Assembly (NCBI GenBank): GCA_002633025.1
Contig: NMRB01003401.1
Span: 1 to 64,000 of the forward strand
Origin: Notospermus geniculatus
Taxonomy: Eukaryota > Nemertea > Pilidiophora > Heteronemertea > Lineidae
Direction: 5' to 3'
DNA length: 64,000 bases
Shown piece after piece: positions 55,601-64,000 of the stretch (position 1 is its first letter; each line of letters opens with the position of its first letter). The position numbers were made by a program, and so were the translations under genes. The notes beneath the pieces are model-generated. The model was given only the letters and a program-made list of their open reading frames with translations, did no database searches and was not told the DNA's origin.

Positions 55601-58600
55601 AGATTTTGAGGTATTCATTGAAACATTCACGCAGACATATTTTGGGACTCTTCTATGTCTGGTATTTGTCAGTAGGCCCCTACTTTGGGATCCAACATGA
55701 ACGTTGCCTGTAGAGGGGAATGTAAAGGCCGGATAATCATCTTACTTTGAGATGATTTCGCTCCCATTATTACTGGCATGACAATTGACATACCTGTGTA
55801 TCTTCTCTTTCTGAACCAGGAGCCTTGGGATACTGGCCAATTCCTAAATCAGAAGAACTAGATGTGCTATTTGACCTGCCTTTTCCTATTGGTTCTGGCA
55901 ACATTATTGGCTGATGATTGGTATTGCTATAACTGGGCGAAGATGCCTGAAACAAGACAGCAGGTTGTAATGTAATAACAGAATATGCAGTAAACGGACT
56001 ACCTCATAGACAAATCCCAAATTCCCAGATCTGCGCACTTCCGCCGAAATGGCAAACAGAACCTCGACCTGAAACCAGCTAACGTGACGCAATCCATGAT
56101 TCAGCAATGGTCGAGTCTGACGCAACGTCATCGAACTCACTGTCGTCACATGGTCGTGGGGTTTTCTGCGTCACGTCATTCAGTGTCAGATGGTTTCAGA
56201 CTGAGGTTCTGTTTGCCATTTCGGCGGAAGTGCGCAGATCTTTCTCGTTTTCGTCAATTTGGGATTTGTCTATCCGATTCATAAAGATTTGCGCAAATGC
56301 AACAATATACCCGATGTAAGGAAGTTTGTAGGTCATGCTAAAATCTCAGTTAACCAGCAGAGACTAAAACTCAGGGCTTCCACCAAAATATTTTTGAAGG
56401 GGGATTGCCCCCTTTCCAACTTTTTTGGGCTATTTTCATCTTTTCAGTCTGAGTGGGGATTCAAAAACCACCAGTGACACTGAAGGTGCAGGATACACTA
56501 TAACTGTGTAGTGACACCTCGCCAAAACTGTGTAGTGAGACCTGGAAAGATTCTGACGTCACACCTGCATTGCAAATGGCGGCTTTACGTATAAAGATAG
56601 ATTTTTTATTTACTGAAAACCTGCGCGGGAATGGCCCGTTTTGACTATTTTTTCTAGCGGGTGATATGGGAGTTTTGGCGGGAATCCCGCAATCGGGCTG
56701 CTTAGCGCAAGCCCTGAAAACATCTCTTGAAACAGACAAAATACTCACCAGATTCTGACCCTGCCACTGGTTTGGATTTTGATGATTTGAATAATTATTC
56801 GAACTATTTTTCATCTGCCCTTGTATTAAAAACGGATGATCATTATTTGAATAATCATGTTGGTTATTGCTATTGTTGTATTCCTTGTTGTTTGAGTCAT
56901 CTGGCGTCTCTTCAGCATTCCCTTGCTCAGCCTCTGGCAATGCATTTGTAACAAAGGCTGCTAAACTATTATCACAACTTGAGGGTAACTCCCGTTGGGT
57001 AGTCATTTCCTCTGCAAAAGATATTTACCATAATGAATCACCTTTATACAGCTTACAGAGATGCAAGCAGTGAAACTAACTGTGCTTTTCAGGTACCAGA
57101 AGCGGCAACACTACTGTCTGAACACTTCAAACAATCAACAAGTGATTTTAACCCTTTAAAAAAATGCCAGAGACGACTGACCCTTTCTAAAGTCATGGAA
57201 ACTACTCTGTTAGTATCAATGTTGATTACTCCAATGTCTAATCATTCATACATGTATTCATAAAACTGGCGATTGATGCGCGGGTCCGTGGGTTTTTGTC
57301 TGGTAGGAAGCTACGTCTTTCACCTTAGAAACCCGTTATTACTTCATGCCCATTCATGTGGTACTTACGTTCAACATGAGCAAAAGCACAGAACGGTCCT
57401 CTTGGGCAATATGCAGTCTGCACCATATCATTACACTTAGTTGACTTGTAGATCTGAAACGGTATCAAGAAAGTTTTATGTAAGCCTTGCCTGGGATAGG
57501 CCAGCTTCCTTAAATCCAGCAGGAGGTCACAGCTTCCCAGAGACAATAGTGGACAGACAAGATTTCATTTGTTGCTCAGGTCTTTTTCATGTAGGATGCA
57601 AAAAGCAGTCAAAAATCTGGGCTGCAGAATGTTGGATCCCTGAGCAAGTTGACAATCCATTAATGTCGCCCCATTCTCATAAGGATTGAAGGACATACCT
57701 CCGGGTGAAACTGCTGCTCAGTTCTGGTATGGCAATAGGAGCAGTTATCTCCACTCTCACACTGGCCTGGATCTCCCCAATCATCACCATGTTTTACGTT
57801 AGGACAAGGTGTAGACCTGCAAGAAAGCGTGGAATGATCAGGCAAGGAATTCGCATTCATGTAACTTCACCACATGTTGCAACATTGGGTAACATGAACT
57901 GATGGTGACTGCAACATGTAAAGGCATGTAGTTTCTAAGACGGTGGGTGGAGCCTGCCAGAGAGCAGCTGACGGAAAAGAGGCATCAGATTGACACCACT
58001 CAATCATTGTCAATCTCACTCTAAGTCGATGTTGTGGAAAATTGAGAAGAATGCATGAAACACCTGGCGATAAGACGAAATGCCTGATTTACCTGTACTT
58101 GAATTTCTTTGGACTCCTTCTTCTGTCTCTAGAGTTGTGATATGATGGACATGCGTAACCTTGTCTACAAAGTCTAGGTGGCCGTTTGCACTGTTCTGTT
58201 TTGTAGTAGGCTAACACATAATTTGTATCTGGAAATGGAATGGAAAGTAGGACACTTTTTGTCATGTTTTGAAAGAGAGGAATGCACAACCATAAATATC
58301 TTAGTACAGGTCAATATTTCACAGGCAACTTGGTATTCCCATCCCATCTTCATTAAAACAATCCATCACACTATTTTCGTATGGTCTAATTTCTGTGGTA
58401 TGGTCTGAGTTTGTAAGTGGGGGTACGTGTATTGTAAATGTAAATAAAAGTCTCATAAAGTTATCTTACCATTCCACTTTGGGTCTTCATTTAGTATCCT
58501 ATCCTTTTCTAAACTACTTGGGGTTCCCACAGGCGTAGTTTGATCTGCCAGTGGTACTGTAAGCACTTTTGGTAAACTACATGTAGGATCATTCACGTCC

Positions 58601-61600
58601 ACTGCCTGTAACTCCCGTACATCATACACTGGCGGCCGAAGGTCATGGGCTCCGTGAGCGAAAGCGCAATGGGGTCCATTTTTTACACAGTTTCCTTTAG
58701 CATCTGTTTCATGAACGCAAGTTCCAGTCTTGTAATATCGTAAGTGATACCGCCGTTCCGTGTCACCTGCTGTTCTGTGTAAGAATGGACATCTGGAAAG
58801 ATATAGGAAGTCCATTTTTTAAGTCTAAACTTGGTAATACTGCTGCCTAAATTCCGCCAACACACATGTGCTATCAGTGTTTTCGGTGGGATGGTAGGTG
58901 TATCCATTTTGCTCTATTAATACCATGTCCAAGGAGACCTAATCTGATTCAGACACACACATGCAAGATAAATGTGACCCGTGCCAGCAAAACGACTCAG
59001 AATGCACCAGAAAGAAGACTCAAGATGACACCAGAGAACAACTATAGAAATTGACAGAGTCAAATTTCATAACGGCCAGACAATACTGAAATCAACAATC
59101 CGTTGGTGCACTTCTGGGTCTTCTCTGTGCATTCCGACTCATTTTGCTGGCACGGGTCACAAATGTACACCAAGAGTGGAACACCATAACAGTCACTGAA
59201 TCATTCCCATTATCAAGGCCACTTGATCAGGCATGTCAGGAATCACTATACTGCTGGCAGTGGCAGTCTTGTTTTGAAGGGCACAGCAGGCACTGGCTCC
59301 AGCAACCTCAGCTTAGCTGCTTTTTGCCAATGCCCAGCCAATATTTTTTTTGGGGGGGGAGGGGCGTATGGTAGTGGGAGGGATGGCTGCCTTGGCACAT
59401 GAATTAAGAGGAATGGAATGCATGCTTGTCTAGTAACACTAACAGTGATATGAAGTGTTTTCTGTTTGGAAGACAAACTGCCATTGTGAAGACACCGACT
59501 CTGTTCCTTGATGACCCATTTAAAATAAAATTTAAAAATATGTTAGAAAGCACGGGTGACAAAACAGAAGATCTGAATAATACTCCAAATACAATACCCA
59601 TTTTTTAAGTAGAACACCAGATATAGGGCAAGACCAACTTTTTGAGAGTATCCTTTTTAAAGTCAAACTCATCATTGTTTGTAGTCCAATGCTGAACATT
59701 GCCCAATGTATTTTCGACACGATACTGTACTAATAACATGCTCACTGTGGTTGACCATGTTTCTGCCAGGAATTTTTTAAAGAGGGGAACAAAGAGATTG
59801 ATAGAATTCTTGGTCAAAAACACAAATTTTGAGTATTAATTTTGACTTTTTAAGTAGGGGACATACCTCCCTCCGGCGGAAACACTGACCAAGCTGACAC
59901 TGACAGTGTTTTTTTCTGATATGAGTGTGAATAAAAGTTCTAAAACAAGAAGTGGCTAGCCAAGAGCGACCCTTGTGAAGAAACTTAATATGGCATTCTG
60001 AATGCAGGTTTCTCCATTGATAATGTGATATGAATACAAATTTACAGTTATTTTTTTTCCAGTAAGATAAATTGACAAAAAATAAGAGCCAAACAAAAAC
60101 ATAAAATTCAACATGATTATGATTATGATAAAAGAGGCAAAGCATGGCTCCTGAAACATTTGAAATGTGATTTACAATATAAATTTTTGTAAACAAAGCC
60201 ATGTGGCGTTCGATTTTGACAGCTGACTGACAGTTAATCTGCATTGTTAGTGTGACATGTATCAATACACTACACACACACACTGTACAGTACTACAGCA
60301 TACCACAATGCCATGCCAGGCATTGCCAATCCCACTTTTAGTTTGAAAGAAATGAGGTTAGGCCCTATTGGTATTGCAGAAAGCCAGAGACAATGAATGA
60401 AAGGTGGCTGCACAACCGTTCAAACCACCAGTGTACCTGGAATTCAAGCCTTCGCCCGCCATGGAATGTACATGTAGTGTACAAGAAATGTGTACATTGT
60501 ATACCCTTATTCAGCATCGCGGGAAATATGGCGGCCATCTTTGTTTACAACTTGGAACATGTCAAAAATCACATACTCAAAACAGGGCCACAGCCACGCT
60601 AATTGGGCAATAAACAATGACAACAACATCTATAGTTTCATGACAATTAATTGGTTACATCACGGACACTTTAATTACGATGTTAGGGGGAGGCAATCTG
60701 TGGTTTTAGAATCAATTTCGGTGCCCGGATTGTGATGTGTTTTCCCACCAAAATTTGAAAAGGAAAACTAATGAAATACTCACTCGTCACCCTCTGGACA
60801 GAGGCCTGTCGTTTCATCATACTTAGTGCAGTAGATGTCTGGATTGTAATTAAATGTCCCATCTCTCTTCCTAATCGGTCGTCTGCGTCTTTGGTTCATA
60901 AAATGCCAATGAAAGCATGTGAAAGGCCGATGTTGTGTGCACTTGTGTTGCAAGAAAAGAGGACATTGTTGTGTTCTGAACTCCTTCAAATATCTGAAAT
61001 AGAAAGCAGCGATGATTACAAACCTTATATCTTTAGAATCTCAAGGAAATCCCAAAACACACAATGACAATCTTTTTAGATATCAAACAATCCTTACGTG
61101 TAATGATGAGGCTTTTCTGTCGGAGTTGGCNTACTGACAGTGTTTTTTTTCTATGAGTGTGAATAAAGGTTCTAACATTAACAAGAAGTGGCTAGCCAAG
61201 AGCGACCCTTGTGAGTGAAGAAACTTAATATGGCATTCTGAATGCAGGTTTCTCCATTGATAATGTGATATGAATACAAATTTACAGATTTTTATCAAAA
61301 AGTTTCCACTTTTTCCAGTAAGATAAATTGACAAAAAATAAGAGCCAAACAAAAACATCAACATGATTATGATAAAAGAGGCAAAGCATGGCTCCTGAAA
61401 CATTTGAAATGTGATTTGCAATCTAAATTGTTGTAAACAAAGCCACGTGGCGTTCGATTTTGACAGCTGACTGACAGTTAATCTGCATTGTTAGAGTGAC
61501 ATGCATCAATACACTACACACACACTACAGTACCACAGCACACAGGCTACTGTTAAAAAGTACGTGGGTGACAGTTTTTTTAATTTTAGTGGGACACACC

Positions 61601-63126
61601 GTAGTACACAATGCATTGTGTGTACAAATGTACACACCTAGTAAATATTAGAGAAAGGCTGATCAACCGAAAAGACACCGACCTGTTTTTCGTCAAAGTT
61701 ATCCTATTTAAAATTTGCACAAGAGTCTTAGAACTGGTCAAATGGTCCTTCTTGAATGTATTAACAAGATAATTTGGTTCATATCCACAATATTCACAAT
61801 AAATCCATCGAAAATGAACTTTGAAAACCGAAATGTCTTCACTTGACGACTTCTTTCCAGAGAGATTACTTTCACCTACTTTGCTGTGTTGCTAAGCATT
61901 GTGGGTCATCCCGGATTCTGATTGGCTGCAACAGTAATTCCAGTAAATCTCTGGAAAGAAGTCGTCAAGTGAAGACATTTCGGTTTTCAAAGTTCATTTT
62001 CGATGGATTTATTGTGAATATTGTTGATATGAACCAAATTATCTTGTTAATACATTCAAGAAGGACCATTTGACCAGTTCTAAGACTCTTGTGCAAATTC
62101 TAAATAGGATAACTTTGACGAAAAACAGGTCGGTGTCTTTTCGGTTGATCAGCCTTTCTCTAATATTATACTACGTGTGTACATTTGTACACACACTGCA
62201 TTGTGTACTACGGTGTGTCCCACTAAAAAACTGTCACCCACGTACTTTTTAACAGTAGCCTGTGCCACAGCATAGCCTAACCACAATGCCAGGCATTGCC
62301 AATCCTACTTTTATTATTTAGTTTGAAAGATATGAGGTAGGCCCTATTGCAAAAAGCCAGAGACAATGAATGAAAGGTGGCTGCACAACCGTTCAAACCA
62401 CCAGTGTACCTGCAATTCAAGCCTTCGCCCGCCATGGAATGTACATGTAGTGTACAAGAAATGTGTACATTGTATACCCTTATTCAGCATCGCGGGAAAT
62501 ATGGCGGCCATCTTTGTTTACAACTTGGAACATGTCAAAAATCACATACTCAAAACAGGGCCACAGCCACGCTAATTGGGCAATAAACAATGACAACAAC
62601 ATCTATAGTTTCATGACAATTAATTGGTTACATCACGGACACTTTAATTACGATGTTAGGGGGAGACAATCTGTGGTTTTAGAATCAATTTCGGTGCCCG
62701 GATTGTGATGTGTTTTCCCACCAAAATTTGAAAAGGAAAACTAATGAAATACTCACTCGTCACCCTCTGGACAGAGGCCTGTCGTTTCATCATACTTAGT
62801 GCAGTAGATGTCTGGATTGTAATTAAATGTCCCATCTCTCTTCCTAATCGGTCGTCTGCGTCTTTGGTTCATAAAATGCCAATGAAAGCATGTGAAAGGC
62901 CGATGTTGTGTGCACTTGTGTTGCAAGAAAAGAGGACATTGTTGTGTTCTGAACTCCTTCAAATATCTGAAATAGAAAGCAGCGATGATTACAAACCTTA
63001 TATCTTTAGAATCTCAAGGAAATCCCAAAACACACAATGACAATCTTTTTAGATATCAAACAATCCTTACGTGTAATGATGAGGCTTTTCTGTCGGAGTT
63101 GGCAGAAGTGGAGTTTCCGACGGCAT
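43493..63126 (-). CDS. UNK: Unkempt RNA-binding zinc finger protein
   Basis: Best single-copy path: 63071-63126, 62757-62966, 58470-58792, 58093-58228, 57699-57816, 57369-57453, 56749-57011, 55794-55946, 55125-55350, 53639-53755, 52915-53099, 51947-52177, 44416-44511, 43970-44131, 43493-43669. The lengths add to 2538 bases, 845 residues plus stop, near human UNK (about 810). Six CCCH fingers are visible: CPLFLQHKCTQHRPFTCFHWH (exon 2), YCTKYDETTGLCPEGDE across exons 2-3, then CVHETD...CAFAH, CKRPPRLCRQGYACPSYH, CPNVKHGDDWGDPGQC...H and STKCNDMVQTAYCPRGPFCA. These are followed by a Ser/Asn-rich linker, a DTVESVIG motif, an acidic DDLKLDDFDLSS segment, a coiled coil (exons 12-14) and a C-terminal RING. 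In known animals UNK binds UAG- and U-rich mRNA sites and represses translation during neural development. Exons 3-13 and exon 2 are duplicated in this assembly. Confidence 0.93.
43637..43762. repeat. 63-bp exact tandem duplication across a splice acceptor
   Basis: Unit 43637-43699 is repeated at 43700-43762 without change. Each unit holds the branch/pyrimidine tract, the CAG acceptor and the first codons of UNK exon 15. Use of the distal acceptor would read LVYELTTMKCVSF and then stop. Confidence 0.9.
43970..44131 (-). CDS. UNK: UNK exon 14, coiled coil
   Basis: Fifty-four codons, ALVEVNSLKQDLELMSGSPF to KMDGERIDK, with Leu-rich heptads (LAQLKQVQLQLK). It lies between the coiled coil of exon 13 and the RING exon. 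Single copy. Confidence 0.9.
44744..44919. repeat. ACCGTATTTTCC-ended MITE, copy A only
   Basis: taccgtattttccggcataa at the left, ggaaaatacggt at the right. Inner blocks rich in G/C. The corresponding place in copy B carries a different element (51478-51911). Confidence 0.75.
46690..47545 (+). mobile_element. Helentron-like repeat, copy A intron 10
   Basis: Three units with tcaagatggcnncctggcggccatattt, then gacctctgtgaccttgaaat, a (GAC)-rich tract and the terminal hairpin agctcacctcacagaggtgagct with taaaaat. Related to 11285-12196 and 53773-54386 but in a different intron from the copy B element, so inserted independently. Confidence 0.65.
49762..49856 (+). repeat. SINE tail fragment next to UNK exon 6A
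   Basis: gggtccgtgggtttttgtct and gtctttcaccttagaaaccc match the SINE at 17471-17615. The same fragment is at 57268-57355 next to exon 6B, so it predates the divergence of the two copies. Confidence 0.75.
50982..51272 (-). pseudogene. UNK: Fused exon 13B/3A at the duplication junction
   Basis: Exon 13 of copy B (start 51272) runs without an intron into the middle of exon 3 of copy A at about 51189. The exon 13 frame continues as IANDPIALSLTEP instead of the exon 3 reading GPHCAFAHG, and reaches a stop within about 25 codons of the join. As assembled, the arrangement cannot encode a full protein through this point. It marks the breakpoint. Confidence 0.85.
51478..51911. repeat. CAGGGTTCGTAC-ended MITE, copy B only
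   Basis: CAGGGTTCGTACACC at the left mirrors CCGTACGAACCCTG at the right. Inner ttccaggcctttt blocks are repeated in both orientations. cttgcg occurs on both sides. CAGGG ends suggest a hAT-type element. Absent from copy A. Confidence 0.75.
53236..53607. repeat. TTAA-flanked MITE, copy B only
   Basis: TTAAATGGAGACTCCATTCA at the left and the inverse of TTAAAGGGAGACTCCAGTCA at the right, TTAA on both sides. Lies between UNK exons 10 and 11 of copy B. Confidence 0.8.
53773..54386 (+). mobile_element. Helentron-like repeat, copy B intron 9
   Basis: Starts aatggtccatggaccatg as at 11285, contains three units with gccacctggcggccatattgg, a GAC-rich tract with an N at 54298, and ends in the agctcacctcacagaggtgagct hairpin. 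It lies directly upstream of exon 10B in transcription order. Confidence 0.7.
54479..55020. mobile_element. CAGGGGCTCG element with nested insertion, copy B only
   Basis: CAGGGGCTCGAAAATA and inverted TATTTTCGAGCCCTG bound the outer element, flanked by GATCA on both sides; copy A has one GATCA at 47797-47801. A second element with ends CAGTGTTCTCCA (54544-54856) sits inside it. The 5-bp duplication and CAGGG ends fit a hAT-like family. Confidence 0.85.
55374..55561. repeat. TTAA-flanked MITE with clean empty site
   Basis: TTAAAGCG...CGCTTTAA, 188 bases, contains tttacattttgtgtttgtaa and its inverse. Copy A at 48143-48152 reads ctgTCAActc, the unoccupied site with one substitution. Confidence 0.85.
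56007..56272. repeat. TAGAC...GTCTA MITE, copy 2, UNK copy B only
   Basis: tagacaaatcccaaatt left end and aatttgggatttgtcta right end, with inner agatctgcgcacttccgcc as in 41264-41500. Copy A near 48790-48812 lacks it. Confidence 0.8.
57268..57355 (+). repeat. SINE tail fragment next to UNK exon 6B
   Basis: Allelic or paralogous counterpart of 49762-49856. It ends about ten bases from the exon 6 donor. Confidence 0.75.
58974..59160. repeat. GTGACCCG-ended MITE, copy 2
   Basis: gtgacccgtgccagcaaaac and its inverse bound a copy of the family at 18299-18498. It lies in UNK intron 2. The rest of 58800-59890 is intronic; a short plus-strand frame near 59430-59608 is coding-like but has no support. 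Confidence 0.75.
59890..61130 (-). other. UNK: Second copy of the UNK exon 2 region
   Basis: Matches 61133 to about 63110 apart from insertions. It contains a complete exon 2 copy at 60784-60993 with the same acceptor and donor, and the 3' part of exon 1 (61098-61130) cut off at the N at 61131. Like the larger duplication, it is head to tail and cut inside an exon. Confidence 0.88.
61541..62264. mobile_element. 724-bp foldback element with 8-bp TSD
   Basis: CACAGGCTACTGTTAAAAAG at the left mirrors the right end; arms of about 300 bases pair almost fully around a unique centre near 61870-61940. CCACAGCA flanks it at 61533-61540 and 62265-62272. The other copy of this region is unoccupied (ctacagca at 60293-60300). 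The 8-bp duplication and CACAG end suggest the hAT superfamily. Confidence 0.9.
62757..62966 (-). CDS. UNK: UNK exon 2, first CCCH fingers
   Basis: Encodes YLKEFRTQQCPLFLQHKCTQ and on to KRDGTFNYNPDIYCTKYDET, ending PEGDE. Exon 1 (63071-63126) supplies MPSETPLLPTPTEKPHHYT and the gtaagg donor; exon 3 completes the second finger. This copy is joined to an intact exon 1, so it is used in the gene model. Confidence 0.95.
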
Positions 63127-63240
63127 TTTGATATCAATAATAGTTCAATGCGCACATCAATTGCGCAGATGAGCAAGCCGCCGTTGATTGGATCAAATTG
63201 GTCACGTGGCACATCTTTGTTGACGTTGACATAAACCCAC
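63127..63240 (-). promoter_or_regulatory. UNK: Likely UNK promoter region
   Basis: Directly upstream of the UNK start on the minus strand are a CACGTG E-box (63203-63208), overlapping a CCAAT (63197-63201), and a second CCAAT (63187-63191). No TATA box seen. The transcription start is not defined. Confidence 0.4.
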
Positions 63241-63568
63241 GTGTGAGATGATCAACAAAAGGAGAAATGGAAAAAAGAGTTTTAGATACATTTCTGTTCG
63301 TTTATTTGATGTGTTGATATTCCTATACATGACGATTGATAACCCATGATCAGTTGAGAGAGAGTCATTGCAGGAAAAAAACATTGAACAACTTATTCGA
63401 ATGCTCAACACATAAAAGATGACCATGACTTTGACAGTTGAACACGTGCTTGACCGCGCCCACAGGGGATTTTCCCGCGCGCAACCCACCTCGTGTATGC
63501 CCTGGTGGACCAACCTCGGAATAGGCGCTCACTGAATGAGTGTTGAGCAATTGAAGGATTATTTTCAT

Positions 63569-63730
63569 CTAAAGCCGCCCATACACGGCGCAATATTATT
63601 GCACAATATGGGGCCCAAATGGGTGGTCGTCTGCTTTTCGCATGATGGGTAGAAGAAAGATTGGCAATAATATTGCCCATTGTGATCCTCCTATTGTGCA
63701 ATAATATTGATCGTGTGTGGCCCGCTTAAT
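63569..63730. repeat. Palindromic element, GCCGCCCATACACGG ends
   Basis: aaagccgcccatacacggcg at the left and tcgtgtgtggcccgctt at the right, with gcaatattattgc blocks repeated in both orientations. Confidence 0.7.
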
Positions 63731-63802
63731 CTAGTCTTCGCGTTTTCCGACGCAGTTTTCGACAAAATGATCTGTGTGAATAACACTGCGCGGCGTTTTT
63801 CA

Positions 63803-64000
63803 ATTACTGTAAACCGTGAAATTTTTGCGTGCGTTTTATTTTCGCGATTTTCGCGGTCATGGGCCGAAACGCGAACTTTAAACAGTGCGAAAATACAAAC
63901 CCTTATGCATTTTCCATTGAATTTTGAAGGTAAACGCGGAAATTAGTATTCGCGGTTTTCACAAATGATAAATTCGCCAACTTGTAGCGTCCGTCGTGAA
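63803..64000. repeat. MITE related to 28179-28753, runs off the window
   Basis: tactgtaaaccgtgaaattt followed by ttttcgcgattttcgcgg resembles the left end and subterminal blocks of the nested element in the H3.3 intron. The right end is outside the window. Confidence 0.5.

Larger units (their letters stand above)
51190..58676 (-). other. UNK: UNK duplicated block, copy B
   Basis: Second version of the same exons: 13 (truncated, 51190-51272), 12 (51947-52177), 11 (52915-53099), 10 (53639-53755), 9 (55125-55350), 8 (55794-55946), 7 (56749-57011), 6 (57369-57453), 5 (57699-57816), 4 (58093-58228), 3 (to 58792, complete beyond the block). About 730 bp longer than copy A because of private insertions at 51478-51911, 53236-53607, 53773-54386, 54479-55020, 55374-55561 and 56007-56272. 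Unique flanking sequence follows from 58677. Confidence 0.9.

Noticed and set aside
59404-59608. 60-codon plus-strand frame with protein-like composition
   Set aside because: Inside a UNK intron on the opposite strand, with no splice signals or family match; too short to call.

Overview
The window reads as nuclear DNA of a marine invertebrate animal. The genes have many short exons with GT-AG introns, the proteins resemble their human counterparts closely, and there is no prokaryotic gene organisation. Introns are full of small inverted-repeat elements, tRNA-derived SINEs and TACATGTA/GTAGGCCTAC-rich simple sequence. That mix is familiar from echinoderm, hemichordate, cephalochordate and some molluscan genomes; the species cannot be fixed from the sequence. 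Two N runs (28756-29189 and 40157-40180) and isolated Ns show a draft assembly.

Four genes are recognised. (1) TOP3A, DNA topoisomerase III alpha, minus strand, 22 coding exons between 22499 and 7899. It is complete from a mitochondrial-type N-terminus to the middle of a C-terminal GRF zinc finger; the last exon or exons were not found. Exon 6 carries a net +2 frame disruption. (2) UQCC4 (CCSMST1), plus strand, two exons at 23096-23889, divergent from TOP3A with about 600 bp between start codons. (3) A replication-independent histone H3.3 gene, minus strand, coding exons 27013-27768, with a likely non-coding first exon and a TATA/CCAAT/E-box promoter near 30.6-30.8 kb. (4) UNK (unkempt), a six-CCCH plus RING RNA-binding protein, minus strand, 63126-43493. 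Fifteen exons give 845 codons when one copy of each is used.

The UNK locus is abnormal. Exons 3-13 occur twice head to tail (44429-51188 and 51190-58676), and exon 2 occurs twice (60784-60993 and 62757-62966). The copies have the same exon lengths, small-scale intron divergence, and several transposons present in one copy only. Both junctions cut through exons and break the frame. The simplest reading is two divergent haplotypes laid end to end by the assembler, although a real tandem duplication is not excluded. The pair acts as a natural comparison that defines empty and filled sites for several mobile elements.

The rest is intergenic or intronic sequence dominated by mobile DNA. Recognisable classes are TA-flanked Tc1/mariner or pogo-like MITEs, TTAA-flanked MITEs, 8-bp-TSD foldbacks, CAGGGGCG-terminated elements, a Helentron-like repeat with a terminal hairpin, tRNA-derived SINEs, a 5'-truncated CR1/L2-type LINE, a 41-bp tandem array, and GC-rich palindromic families. 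Between 0.8 and 2.2 kb three plus-strand segments look like exons of a gene I cannot name. No operon, CRISPR array or defence system is present, and nothing here amounts to a convincing new biological system. The most useful observations are the duplicated UNK haplotypes, the TOP3A frame break, a MITE lying directly on a TOP3A splice donor, and the duplicated splice acceptor of the UNK RING exon.
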